Below, one piece after another: positions 36,439 to 46,576 of a stretch of 64,000 bases of DNA. Numbering within the stretch: the first letter of the stretch is position 1; every line of letters starts with the position of its first letter. Where the stretch lies: assembly GCF_009184425.1 (NCBI RefSeq), contig NZ_WELG01000001.1:1239870-1303869 (forward strand), read 5' to 3'. The position numbers and the translations under genes are program-made. A model generated the notes under the pieces. It had not been told where the DNA came from and made no database searches. It saw only the letters and a program-made list of their open reading frames with translations. This DNA comes from Flagellimonas olearia. Lineage in GTDB: Bacteria; Bacteroidota; Bacteroidia; Flavobacteriales; Flavobacteriaceae.

Positions 36439-37275
36439 TTATTTGGAATCGGAAATAACGGTAAACGCGCTCAACTCCTTTTGAATCTTATCGGAAAGGT
36501 TGTCGGCCTTCTTTTTGAATTTCGATTCAGGATAGTAGCGCAATAGATTTTTATACGAATCAAGAGCTTCTCTAAGACGCTCCTCCTTTTTATTGTCTAC
36601 ACTGTTCAAGGCCAATGTGGCCGTAGCTTCGATACGATAGTACAATGCCTCTTCCCTATAAATGGAACCTGGATTGTCCGAAACAAAGTTATCCAATGCG
36701 GTAATCGCCGAAACCAATATGGAATAATCCCAAGCACCCAATTTATTGAACTGTTTGGCAATTTCCATCTGTTTCTTCTCTTTTTTGGAAGTCAACTCCT
36801 TGGCCATGGTATTGGCCTCTTCAAAGTGCTCCGATTCTGGATAGGTATTGATAAAGGTCTGCAGCTTGGCCAAGGCCTTATCCGTATCCGTCTGATCCAA
36901 GGAATAGGCCGGGGAAAGCATATAATAGCTTTTGGCTCCCATAAAACTGGCCTCTTGAAGTTTTTCGCTCTTGGGATACGATTTCATGAAACGTTCAAAC
37001 TGATATCCAGAAAGATAATAATCCTTGTTCTGGAAGTAACTGTCGGCGAAAAAGAACATCACCCTTTCACCTTGTGGTCTTCCCACATACTTTGGGGCAA
37101 TCTGCTCAAACAATCGAACAGCTCTTTTATAGTCGCCTTCCTCATAGAGTTTTTCGGCCATGTCATATTTGGTCTTTACGTCCTCATTTTTAAGCGCTTT
37201 TTGATACTCGCTACAGGACGAAAGAAAAACTATCGCAAACAGAAAAGGGAGAATGGACCTCATTTTCAAAAACAT
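36439..37275 (-). CDS. bamD: Outer membrane protein assembly factor BamD
   Basis: Lipoprotein of the BAM complex that inserts beta-barrels into the outer membrane. 278 residues. Signal with lipobox LSSC and then SEYQKALKNED, followed by TPR-like helices (KLYEEGDYKRAVRLFEQI, FERFMKSYPKSEKLQEASF). Start: ATG at 37275, or the ATG four codons later (37263, MRSILPF). The promoter is so close that the second would give a 12-base leader and the first an almost leaderless message. First gene of bamD-rpoZ-coaBC-DUF4835-recN. Confidence 0.93.
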   Translation of the reverse strand: MFLKMRSILPFLFAIVFLSSCSEYQKALKNEDVKTKYDMAEKLYEEGDYKRAVRLFEQIAPKYVGRPQGERVMFFFADSYFQNKDYYLSGYQFERFMKSYPKSEKLQEASFMGAKSYYMLSPAYSLDQTDTDKALAKLQTFINTYPESEHFEEANTMAKELTSKKEKKQMEIAKQFNKLGAWDYSILVSAITALDNFVSDNPGSIYREEALYYRIEATATLALNSVDNKKEERLREALDSYKNLLRYYPESKFKKKADNLSDKIQKELSAFTVISDSK

Positions 37276-37279
37276 TTTG

Positions 37280-37287
37280 CAAAATTA
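37280..37287 (-). promoter_or_regulatory. -7 box of the bamD operon
   Basis: TAATTTTG on the minus strand, exact TANNTTTG, four bases before the first possible ATG of bamD. No TTG at standard spacing. Further upstream, GGTACCC and GGGTACC (37319-37341) form a seven-base-pair hairpin that may end dapA transcription weakly. Confidence 0.5.
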
Positions 37288-37381
37288 GTGATAATGAACG
37301 GATTTAAAAAAAGAATTTGGTACCCAAAAGTAAGGGGTACCATGGCCACTCACCAAGGTTTTGGGCAAGTTTTAACTTTAT

Positions 37382-38272
37382 TTAGGCATGTGCCGTGTCC
37401 AATGCCCGCAAAAAAGTACCGATTCTGTTCTTGAGCGAAGCCGTGGCATCCACCAAGGGCAAGCGTACCGTAGACCTACAAAGCCCAAGGCTTTCGAAGA
37501 CACTTTTTATCCCGGCTGGGTTGCCTTCCTCAAAAATGAGTTGCATCAAAGGCAATAGGCTATGGTGTATTTGATAGGCCTCATCCACACTCTCTTCCAG
37601 CCCAAGGTTGATCATTTTGGAAAATTGACTGGGCAATCCCTGTCCCAAAACAGAGATTACTCCTGCACCACCCGCCAAAACCGTAGGAAGTGCCGTAAAA
37701 TCATCCCCTGAAATCACCATAAAGGCCTCAGGCTTTCCTTTGATGATCTTATCAATCTGTACCATATCACCACAAGCTTCCTTGATGCCAATAATGTTGG
37801 GGACGTCATGCGCCAACCGCAATGTGGTTTCCGGCAACATATTGCTTCCTGTTCTGGAAGGTACATTGTATAGTATGATTGGTTTTGGGGAAGCCTTGGC
37901 TATAGCCTTGAAATGCTGATATATTCCTTCTTGCGTAGGTTTGTTGTAATACGGGGAAACGGACAGTATGGCATCAAAATCGGATAGGTCAAGAGTACTC
38001 AATTCTTCTGCAACAGCCGCGGTGTTGTTCCCTCCCACTCCCAATACCAAGGGTAATCTCCCAGCATTGGTGCGTACCACAACATCCATGGCCAAAAGTT
38101 TATCGGCCTTGGACAAGGTAGCGGATTCCCCCGTGGTCCCCATGACCACAAGATAATCTACCCCACCCTGGATATTGTGCTCCACAATCTGCTCCAAGGC
38201 GTTCACATCAACCGAAAAATCTTCTGTAAAGGGGGTTACCAAAGCAACGCCCGTTCCTACCAACTGTTCCAT
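37382..38272 (-). CDS. dapA: 4-hydroxy-tetrahydrodipicolinate synthase
   Basis: Condenses pyruvate and aspartate semialdehyde, first step toward lysine and meso-diaminopimelate. 296 residues, TIM barrel. Pyruvate-binding [14 protein letters not shown], the Tyr in [11 protein letters not shown] and the Schiff-base Lys in [11 protein letters not shown]. Its ATG overlaps the stop of the upstream gene (TAATG), so they are coupled. No lysine riboswitch is possible in the overlap. Confidence 0.96.
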   Translation of the reverse strand: MEQLVGTGVALVTPFTEDFSVDVNALEQIVEHNIQGGVDYLVVMGTTGESATLSKADKLLAMDVVVRTNAGRLPLVLGVGGNNTAAVAEELSTLDLSDFDAILSVSPYYNKPTQEGIYQHFKAIAKASPKPIILYNVPSRTGSNMLPETTLRLAHDVPNIIGIKEACGDMVQIDKIIKGKPEAFMVISGDDFTALPTVLAGGAGVISVLGQGLPSQFSKMINLGLEESVDEAYQIHHSLLPLMQLIFEEGNPAGIKSVFESLGLCRSTVRLPLVDATASLKNRIGTFLRALDTAHA

Positions 38273-38805
38273 TACAATTCTTTTAGAACCTTCAAGTATT
38301 TTTTTAACTCTCCTTTGAACAACTCAAAATCCTTCAAAGGTGTACTTAAGATCAAATCATTGACTTTGGGATCCTGTGTTCCCAAACCTACTTTCAATCG
38401 GGCTTGGGCCTTTACGGACAACAACTTCATCATGAGGTTGTCTTCCTCGTAATAATTGATCAGCATATCATATTCCCTACCCAAAAACTCCAGAACGTAA
38501 CCGTTCTCTATTTGTCCCTTCCATCCCAAATCCCTATCGGAATACATTTGAATGGCATAAGGGGAGCTTTTGTCGTACTCCCGTTTGTATCCAATGATCT
38601 TTATGGCATTGGGTTTTAGGGAATATTCACCGATCAACTCATAAAAGGCCTCTGCATTCTGGAAATTATCGGCATCCACTATACAGCCTATACTGGTAAT
38701 TCCCTTTTCCCGGTTTACGGGAACAGGAGGTTTTTCCATTTCCTCCTTTAAATATTTAAGCCCTGATTTAACCTTAAATTTATCTTGGAGCCCCTTTATA
38801 AACAT
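38272..38805 (-). CDS. DUF6913-like conserved protein
   Basis: 177 residues, cytoplasmic, without recognised catalytic motif. Opening [19 protein letters not shown]; middle strands [13 protein letters not shown] and [11 protein letters not shown]; then [26 protein letters not shown] and the end [17 protein letters not shown] recall this as a family found next to dapA in flavobacteria (DUF6913; not verified). The ATG at 38805 is chosen, with an exact -7 box 17 bases upstream. Another ATG four codons earlier (38817) would make the message almost leaderless. Confidence 0.75.
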   Translation of the reverse strand: MFIKGLQDKFKVKSGLKYLKEEMEKPPVPVNREKGITSIGCIVDADNFQNAEAFYELIGEYSLKPNAIKIIGYKREYDKSSPYAIQMYSDRDLGWKGQIENGYVLEFLGREYDMLINYYEEDNLMMKLLSVKAQARLKVGLGTQDPKVNDLILSTPLKDFELFKGELKKYLKVLKEL

Positions 38806-38822
38806 AATTTTATGCATTTTTA

Positions 38823-38830
38823 CAAAGGTA
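38823..38830 (-). promoter_or_regulatory. -7 box of the DUF6913-dapA unit
   Basis: TACCTTTG on the minus strand, exact TANNTTTG. It lies in the 61-base gap to the divergent nucleotidase-domain gene. Confidence 0.5.
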
Positions 38831-38866
38831 AATATTCTACCAAGACTACATGACAAAGATACGCAG

Positions 38867-39634
38867 GTGAGTGTTTTAAAATTAAAACAGTTTGTTATAT
38901 TTATAACATTATGTTCTGTGGTTTCCTGCAAAGAGGGGCCTCAGCAACTTTCAAAAATCGAGGGGAAACAGCTTCCCATCAATGCTTCATTGGAGGAAGT
39001 GGATTCCATTGCATCCTTTGTTGCGCCATTCAGGAACCGGATAAACGAAGTGCTGGACAGTACTCTGGCCTATGCCCCAAAACCCTTTTTGTTGGATGAT
39101 GGCAAACGCAATACCTCCATGGGCAATCTCATGGCCGATATTGTTTTTGAGGAAACCGCGCCCATATTCAAATCCAGGACGGGAAATGATCTGGATTTTG
39201 TGGTCCTCAACTACGGCGGGGTCCGTTCCATAATTTCCGAAGGAAATGTGAGTGCCCGGAATGCCTATGAGGTCATGCCCTTTGAAAACAGGATTGCCAT
39301 CGTGGAAATGAGCGGTTCGGCGGTTCGGGAACTTATTTCCTTTTTGATCAATGCCTCTCGAAGGCATCCTTTTTCAGGCATGCAGATCGTATTGGACAAA
39401 AAGGGCAGTTTGGAATCGGTGAACATCCAAGGAAAGCCCTTTGATGAAACCCGAAGCTATTTTGTGGGTACATCGGACTATCTGGTACAGGGTGGACCCA
39501 GTATTGGTTTTTTTAAGGACACTATTTCCACGACCGACGTAGATTACCTCCTCCGCAATGCCATAATTGACCACTTTAGAAAAGCGGACACCTTGAATGC
39601 CGTAGTTGATGATAGATTTATACAATTGGATTAA
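38867..39634 (+). CDS. 5'-nucleotidase C-terminal (substrate-binding) domain lipoprotein
   Basis: 255 residues from a GTG start. Signal peptide ends in CSVVSC (Cys21), so a lipoprotein. The rest is the isolated C-terminal domain of the UshA/5'-nucleotidase family: NTSMGNLMADIV, DFVVLNYGGVRS (nucleoside stacking loop) and FENRIAIVEMSGSAVRELI. The catalytic metallophosphoesterase domain is a separate gene immediately downstream, whose ATG directly follows the TAA. Together they make up one nucleotidase in reversed order. No other start codon is better. Confidence 0.88.
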   Translation: MSVLKLKQFVIFITLCSVVSCKEGPQQLSKIEGKQLPINASLEEVDSIASFVAPFRNRINEVLDSTLAYAPKPFLLDDGKRNTSMGNLMADIVFEETAPIFKSRTGNDLDFVVLNYGGVRSIISEGNVSARNAYEVMPFENRIAIVEMSGSAVRELISFLINASRRHPFSGMQIVLDKKGSLESVNIQGKPFDETRSYFVGTSDYLVQGGPSIGFFKDTISTTDVDYLLRNAIIDHFRKADTLNAVVDDRFIQLD

Positions 39635-40546
39635 ATGAAACGAAGGGACTTTATTACCAACACGGCAGCAGCATCCACTTTGGTGGGTATGGGCGGACTG
39701 GGGCTTAGCTCCTGCTCCAACCTCAGCGGAAAAAAAATCACCATTCTCCACACCAATGATGTACACAGTCATATTGACCCTTTCCCAAACTCGCACTCCC
39801 AATATCCCAACTTGGGCGGGGTGGCGCGAAGGGCAACTTTAGTGGAGCAGATACGTAATGAGAATCCCAATACCTTGCTTTTTGATGCCGGGGATATCTT
39901 TCAGGGCACCCCCTATTTCAATTTTTATGGGGGCGAGCTGGAGTTTAAACTGATGAGCAAGCTCAAGTACGACGCCGCTACCATTGGCAACCACGATTTT
40001 GACAATGGTGTGGACGGACTATTGGCCCAAATGCCCTACGCCTCGTTTGATATGCTATCGGCCAACTACGATTTTTCCAATACGGTCATGGATGGCTATG
40101 TAAGGCCTTACAAAACCTATATGGTGGATGGCATCAAAATTGGCGTATACGGCCTCGGCATTGCCTTGGACGGGCTGGTGACCAAACGTCTGTACAAAGA
40201 AACCCGGTATTTGGACCCGTTTGAAATGGCCTTGGACATGGAACGCCAACTCAAGGAAGAGGAACAGTGCGACCTCATCATCTGCCTATCACATTTGGGA
40301 TATGATTATGAAAACCCTCAACGTCCTTCCGATACGCAACTGGCGCAACGCACCCGCCACACCCAATTGATTATTGGGGGACACACCCATACTTTTTTGG
40401 AAAAACCCGATGTTCGCATCAACCAAAATGGGGATTCCGTATTGGTGAACCAAGTAGGCTGTTATGGCCTGAATGTGGGCCGAATCGATTTTTATTTTGA
40501 TGCCACGAAAAAGGCCACGGCTCAAGGAGTGAGTATTTCCGTTTAG
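39635..40546 (+). CDS. 5'-nucleotidase metallophosphoesterase domain protein, Tat-exported
   Basis: 303 residues: the catalytic half of a 5'-nucleotidase/UshA-type enzyme. Metal ligands are visible in HTNDVHSH, DAGD, TIGNHDFD, SHLG and IIGGHTHT. The N-terminus MKRRDFITNTAAAS is a twin-arginine signal, and LSSC with Cys27 is a lipobox, so it is probably a folded Tat-exported lipoprotein. It lacks the C-terminal domain, encoded by the preceding gene. Dephosphorylation of extracellular nucleotides for phosphate or nucleoside uptake is the likely role. Confidence 0.92.
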   Translation: MKRRDFITNTAAASTLVGMGGLGLSSCSNLSGKKITILHTNDVHSHIDPFPNSHSQYPNLGGVARRATLVEQIRNENPNTLLFDAGDIFQGTPYFNFYGGELEFKLMSKLKYDAATIGNHDFDNGVDGLLAQMPYASFDMLSANYDFSNTVMDGYVRPYKTYMVDGIKIGVYGLGIALDGLVTKRLYKETRYLDPFEMALDMERQLKEEEQCDLIICLSHLGYDYENPQRPSDTQLAQRTRHTQLIIGGHTHTFLEKPDVRINQNGDSVLVNQVGCYGLNVGRIDFYFDATKKATAQGVSISV

Positions 40547-40625
40547 GAGCACAATTGAAAATGGGCAACGAACAACACTGTCCTCATTCAACTTGACAAT
40601 TGGACTTCAACTTACCAACCATACC

Positions 40626-40651
40626 TCGGATAAAACCCACAATTTATCCGA
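40626..40651. promoter_or_regulatory. Perfect nine-base-pair hairpin between the nucleotidase and protease genes
   Basis: TCGGATAAA and TTTATCCGA separated by eight bases. No T tract follows, so it is not a standard terminator. It is 112 bases before the protease start and 80 after the nucleotidase stop. Possible operator or RNA-processing site; function not known. Confidence 0.35.
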
Positions 40652-40762
40652 TGAAATGCAGCTTTCCCATCGCTTCATATTGTTAACCTAAAAAAGTGGA
40701 ACAAACCCTTTGTTTTTCGTTAAATTTTTAACATTTTAGAGGAATCACACAAACCATTATAT

Positions 40763-42232
40763 ATGAAAGAAAAGACTTTTACCCTACACCCCAGACATCT
40801 TTCCCTATCCCTACTCTTTAGCTTTCTTTTGACCTCATCCATTTCATTGGCGCAAAGCCAAAAGTCCCTTCCAGGACCAATTAGTCAATTGACGGTAAAC
40901 AGTAATGGTGACATTGCCTGTGAAATCCATGCTACCGATGCCGCAGCGGCAACCCATCACAGTATTGGGAGCGCACGCTCCGGACTGCGGATGAACGGAA
41001 GCGTTAAATCCGCTTCAAACACCAAAAAATCCGCGACAGGTGCCAACATTATTGTGGACTATTACAATTTTGACCCTGCGCTGCCCGTGGAAGATTTTAT
41101 CATTGCCGCCACAGCGTTCCAATCCGCAGTGAATGCATGGGCAAGCCTATTGTCCTCAGATATACCCATCTATGTGGCCGCTGTTTTTCAACCTTTGGAT
41201 GAAGGCATTTTGGGCTCTGCAGGTCCTACCAGTGTTTTTGCCAACGCCCCGGGGCTGGAGCGAAACACATGGTACGGCAACGCCTTGGCCGATAAGCTAT
41301 CCGGAGAGGACCTTTCTCCCGAAAGCTATGATATCATCGCCAACTTCAGTACAGTTTTTCCAAACTGGTATTATGGTACCGATGGGAATACCCCTGCAGG
41401 CATGTACGACTTTAAGTCCGTGGTGCTGCATGAACTGGGTCATGGACTGGGCTTCTTCGGTTCTTTGTATGTGGACAACGAAACCGGTGTTGGAGATTAT
41501 GGATTTGGCATTCCCAATCCCATTTTCCCGGCCATTTATGACCGATTGGCCCATTCAGCCGACGGAAAATCCATCTTGAAGGAAAACAAATACGGGAATT
41601 TTACCACGGAACTGGGCGATATGCTCCTTTCCGGCCCTTTGACCGCCAAGGGACCTCGAATCAAGGGAACCACCCAAGGTAAAGGCGCCCAGGTGTTCAC
41701 CATATTGGATTCCGATATTTTAGGTGGTGAAATTCCGGGGCTTACCGATATTTGGTTGCCCGGCTCAAGCTATTCGCACTTGGATTATTTCACCTACGCG
41801 GGCGGACCTAACGGACTTATGGTTCCGTTTTTGTCCACAGGAGCCTCTTTTGATGGTCCCGGCCCCATTGTTCTTTCCATTTTTGATGACATAGGATGGA
41901 ACGGTAAGGTGAACCGTGAAATCATGGAAAGTCCCAACGCTCAGGATGATGGAGGAGATGACCCTTCGGCCGGAGCTGATAATGTAGTGGCCGTGTATCC
42001 CAATCCTTTTTCAAGCAACATCAATATTACCTTATTGGAGGGACGGTCTATTAAAAAGGCCATCCTTACCGATGGTGGAGGCTATAAATACACGGTTCCC
42101 AAAGGGAAAATTGGCAGTGGACAGCAGACCACTTTAGACCTATCCAGTTCCAGAGGGCCTGCCGGACTGTACTTTCTTCAATTGACGTATGATGACAATT
42201 CCAGCGAAGTCGTGAAACTGTTCAAACAGTGA
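40763..42232 (+). CDS. Secreted zinc metalloprotease-like protein with type IX sorting domain
   Basis: 489 residues. Signal peptide (1-31, ends near ISLAQSQ). The catalytic-like domain has HELGHGLGFFGS (H223, H227), an HExxH zinc site followed by Gly as in metzincins; SYSHLDYF and NGLMVPF further on could give the third ligand and a Met-turn (inference). The C-terminal 80 residues (VVAVYPNPFSSNINITLLEG, GLYFLQL) are a T9SS type A sorting domain, so the protein is exported by type IX secretion and attached to the surface. Single-gene unit with a leader of more than 200 bases containing a hairpin. Confidence 0.85.
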   Translation: MKEKTFTLHPRHLSLSLLFSFLLTSSISLAQSQKSLPGPISQLTVNSNGDIACEIHATDAAAATHHSIGSARSGLRMNGSVKSASNTKKSATGANIIVDYYNFDPALPVEDFIIAATAFQSAVNAWASLLSSDIPIYVAAVFQPLDEGILGSAGPTSVFANAPGLERNTWYGNALADKLSGEDLSPESYDIIANFSTVFPNWYYGTDGNTPAGMYDFKSVVLHELGHGLGFFGSLYVDNETGVGDYGFGIPNPIFPAIYDRLAHSADGKSILKENKYGNFTTELGDMLLSGPLTAKGPRIKGTTQGKGAQVFTILDSDILGGEIPGLTDIWLPGSSYSHLDYFTYAGGPNGLMVPFLSTGASFDGPGPIVLSIFDDIGWNGKVNREIMESPNAQDDGGDDPSAGADNVVAVYPNPFSSNINITLLEGRSIKKAILTDGGGYKYTVPKGKIGSGQQTTLDLSSSRGPAGLYFLQLTYDDNSSEVVKLFKQ

Positions 42233-42258
42233 CAATACCACCTAAATAGTATAGAAAA

Positions 42259-42285
42259 TGCCGACTAAAAGTCGGCATTTTTATT
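42259..42285. terminator. Bidirectional terminator between the protease gene and the small gene behind ligA
   Basis: ATGCCGAC, five-base loop, GTCGGCAT, then TTTTATT; on the minus strand the flanking ATTTTC tract is shorter. Confidence 0.8.
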
Positions 42286-42287
42286 GT

Positions 42288-44584
<2,297 letters not shown>

Positions 44585-45166
44585 CTATATCTGATCTTTT
44601 TTAATCCATTTTGGGGTTGCTGTAGGCTGGTATGCCCTCATCTGGTCCAGAAGTCCTTCAGAAGTTGTATCCACTAAAAGCATATCCCTATTTTCTTGTT
44701 TCAATAGTCCTGTGGCCACCATGCCATCCAAAAATTCCAACAGCTTGGTATAATACCCATTGATATTCAAAATTCCGATAGGCTTGGTGTGCAGGCCCAA
44801 CTGTGCCCACGTGATCATCTCGAACAATTCTTCAAGGGTACCAAACCCACCGGGCAGGGCAATGGTACCCTCCGAAAGTTCGTGCATTTTCATTTTCCGC
44901 TCCTGCATGCTGTCTACTACGATCAACTCGGTAATCCCGTCATGGAAAATTTCCTTGGACCGCAGGAAATCGGGAATCACACCAATAACCTTTCCTTGAT
45001 GATCCAGCGCCCCGTTGGCCACCTGCCCCATAAGGCCTACTTTGGCCCCGCCATAAACCAAGGTCATATGTTCATGGGCCAATAACGTACCCAATGCATA
45101 CGACTCACGGACAATGGTTGTATCATTTCCATTACTACTACCGCAAAAAACCGAAATACTTTTCAT
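44585..45166 (-). CDS. LOG-family Rossmann-fold protein (nucleotide phosphoribohydrolase-like)
   Basis: 193 residues of the TIGR00730/LOG family. Motif PGGFGTLEELFE binds the phosphate and is catalytic; VYGGAKVGLMG is the glycine-rich start segment. Plant LOG enzymes free cytokinin bases from their ribotides; bacterial members hydrolyse AMP-like nucleotides. Overlaps prmC by four bases upstream and is three bases before ligA. The true substrate is unknown. Confidence 0.92.
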   Translation of the reverse strand: MKSISVFCGSSNGNDTTIVRESYALGTLLAHEHMTLVYGGAKVGLMGQVANGALDHQGKVIGVIPDFLRSKEIFHDGITELIVVDSMQERKMKMHELSEGTIALPGGFGTLEELFEMITWAQLGLHTKPIGILNINGYYTKLLEFLDGMVATGLLKQENRDMLLVDTTSEGLLDQMRAYQPTATPKWIKKDQI

Positions 45167-46062
45167 GGATTGGGATTCGCCTTGATCATCCTATCATTGC
45201 CAAAGATGTCCTTTCGGAGTTCAATTTCCGAAAAATTATGGGCTTTCAAAAGGGACTGGGTTTCTGCTCCCAAATATTGATTGATTTCCAGATACAAACT
45301 CCCTTTTTTGGTAAGTCTTCTGTTAGCAAAACGGGCAATGGCCCTATAAAACAGCAAAGGGTCTTCATCCGGAACAAAGAGTGCCAAATGGGGTTCGTGG
45401 TCGGCTACATTTTTCTTTATCTCCTTTTTTTCCAACTCCCTGACATAAGGTGGATTGGAAACGATGATATCAAAATTAAGTTCAAGATCAAGTCTAGGGT
45501 CAAGAATGCTTTGTTTCATAAAGGTAACGTCCACGGAATTGGCTTCGGCATTCTTGCGAGCTACGTCTAGGGCTTTTTCGGAAATATCCAAAGCGTAGAC
45601 CTTTACAGTGGGGATGTATTTGGCCAAGGCTATGGCAATACAACCGCTTCCTGTGCCAATATCCAGTATTCTTATTTCTGATGTCCGATGTTCGTTTTCT
45701 GACATCTGATATCCGATGTCGGATGTCTGACTTTTCACATCATCCATAATCCATTGTACGAGTTCCTCGGTTTCGGGTCGGGGAATGAGCACATCTTCAT
45801 TGACGGTAAACTCCATGTCCATGAAATGGGCCGTGCCCAAAATATACTGCAGAGGTCGTTCTTGCTTCAGTTGTGTCAAAGCTTCAAACAGGGGCTGCTC
45901 TTCTTCCTTGTTCACCGTGGTGTTGGGTTTCACCACCAACACAAACCGTTCCAATCCCAAGTAATGTTCAATACATCGGTAGAAGAATGCATCCACTTCC
46001 TCTTTGGGATAGACACCATCCAATTCCTTATGAAAAATGGTCTTGATTTCTTGGAGCAGCAT
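45163..46062 (-). CDS. prmC: Release-factor glutamine methyltransferase
   Basis: Methylates the GGQ glutamine of release factors RF1/RF2. 299 residues. SAM loop ILDIGTGSGCIAIALAKYI, catalytic NPPY in DIIVSNPPYVRELE and N-terminal helical domain. Start: ATG at 46062, forming TAATG with the stop of the upstream acetyltransferase; a GTG seven codons earlier is less likely. Residues about 109-128 are an insertion rich in S, T, E and D just before the SAM loop, coded by a seven-base tandem repeat (separate entry). Catalytic residues are intact, so the gene looks functional. Confidence 0.94.
   Translation of the reverse strand: MLLQEIKTIFHKELDGVYPKEEVDAFFYRCIEHYLGLERFVLVVKPNTTVNKEEEQPLFEALTQLKQERPLQYILGTAHFMDMEFTVNEDVLIPRPETEELVQWIMDDVKSQTSDIGYQMSENEHRTSEIRILDIGTGSGCIAIALAKYIPTVKVYALDISEKALDVARKNAEANSVDVTFMKQSILDPRLDLELNFDIIVSNPPYVRELEKKEIKKNVADHEPHLALFVPDEDPLLFYRAIARFANRRLTKKGSLYLEINQYLGAETQSLLKAHNFSEIELRKDIFGNDRMIKANPNP
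45678..45735. repeat. Heptanucleotide tandem repeat inside prmC
   Basis: GATGTC-like hexamers start at 45680, 45687, 45701, 45708, 45715 and 45722, an exact seven-base period (degenerate unit at 45694, partial at 45729). It is coded in frame as an insertion before the SAM-binding loop. Seven is not a multiple of three, so loss or gain of one unit would shift the frame. Confidence 0.8.
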
Positions 46063-46547
46063 TACAGTTTTTTTAGCATCCACACCGGACAGGAATAATG
46101 CCCTGTATTGCCCATGGGGGCATCAATATATTCGAAACCGCTGCGTTGGTAAAGTTTTTGGGCCGATTCCATGTAAGGCATGGTCTCCAAATAGCAAGCC
46201 TCAAAACCATAGGTCTTGGCCTTATCCAAGCATACCTTAATCATCTGCGCGCCAAGTCCCTTTCCCCTGGCTTCTTCCAAAAAGTACATTTTTTGAAGCT
46301 CGCACACGTTTCCATCATAGTTATCCAAAGGTGCAATTCCAGCACAGCCAATGATACGCCCATCATATTCCACAACAAAGTAATTGGCTTTGGGCATATC
46401 ATAGGCGGCATACATATCATCCAAAGCCTTGTCGGCATAGGCGGTCCCAACTTTGGGCACGCCCAAATCCTCCAAAACCTTGCGAACCACTTGGGCTACC
46501 TGCGCATTGTCTTCCAGAGTGATCTCACGGATTACCGCATCCTTCAT
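46062..46547 (-). CDS. GNAT-family N-acetyltransferase
   Basis: 161 residues. Acetyl-CoA loop in KMYFLEEARGKGLGAQMI (R/Q-x-x-G-x-G type), followed by CYLETMPYMESAQKLYQRSGF, the conserved C-terminal GNAT segment. The substrate cannot be predicted. Its stop and the prmC start share one base (TAATG), so prmC is translated after it. It is divergent from ribD with only 29 bases between the two starts. Confidence 0.9.
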   Translation of the reverse strand: MKDAVIREITLEDNAQVAQVVRKVLEDLGVPKVGTAYADKALDDMYAAYDMPKANYFVVEYDGRIIGCAGIAPLDNYDGNVCELQKMYFLEEARGKGLGAQMIKVCLDKAKTYGFEACYLETMPYMESAQKLYQRSGFEYIDAPMGNTGHYSCPVWMLKKL

Positions 46548-46564
46548 ATTGCGTTTTATTGTTC

Positions 46565-46572
46565 TATTTTTG
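46565..46572 (+). promoter_or_regulatory. -7 box of ribD
   Basis: TATTTTTG, exact TANNTTTG, four bases before the chosen GTG. No FMN riboswitch fits into the 29-base gap. Confidence 0.5.
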
Positions 46573-46576
46573 TTGG

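Noticed and set aside
37276-37381. Terminator between dapA and bamD
   Set aside because: GGTACCC/GGGTACC pairs over seven bases, but no T tract follows; listed only as a weak possibility under the bamD promoter.
46548-46576. FMN riboswitch ahead of ribD
   Set aside because: The gap is only 29 bases and contains the -7 box next to the start; no room for the element.
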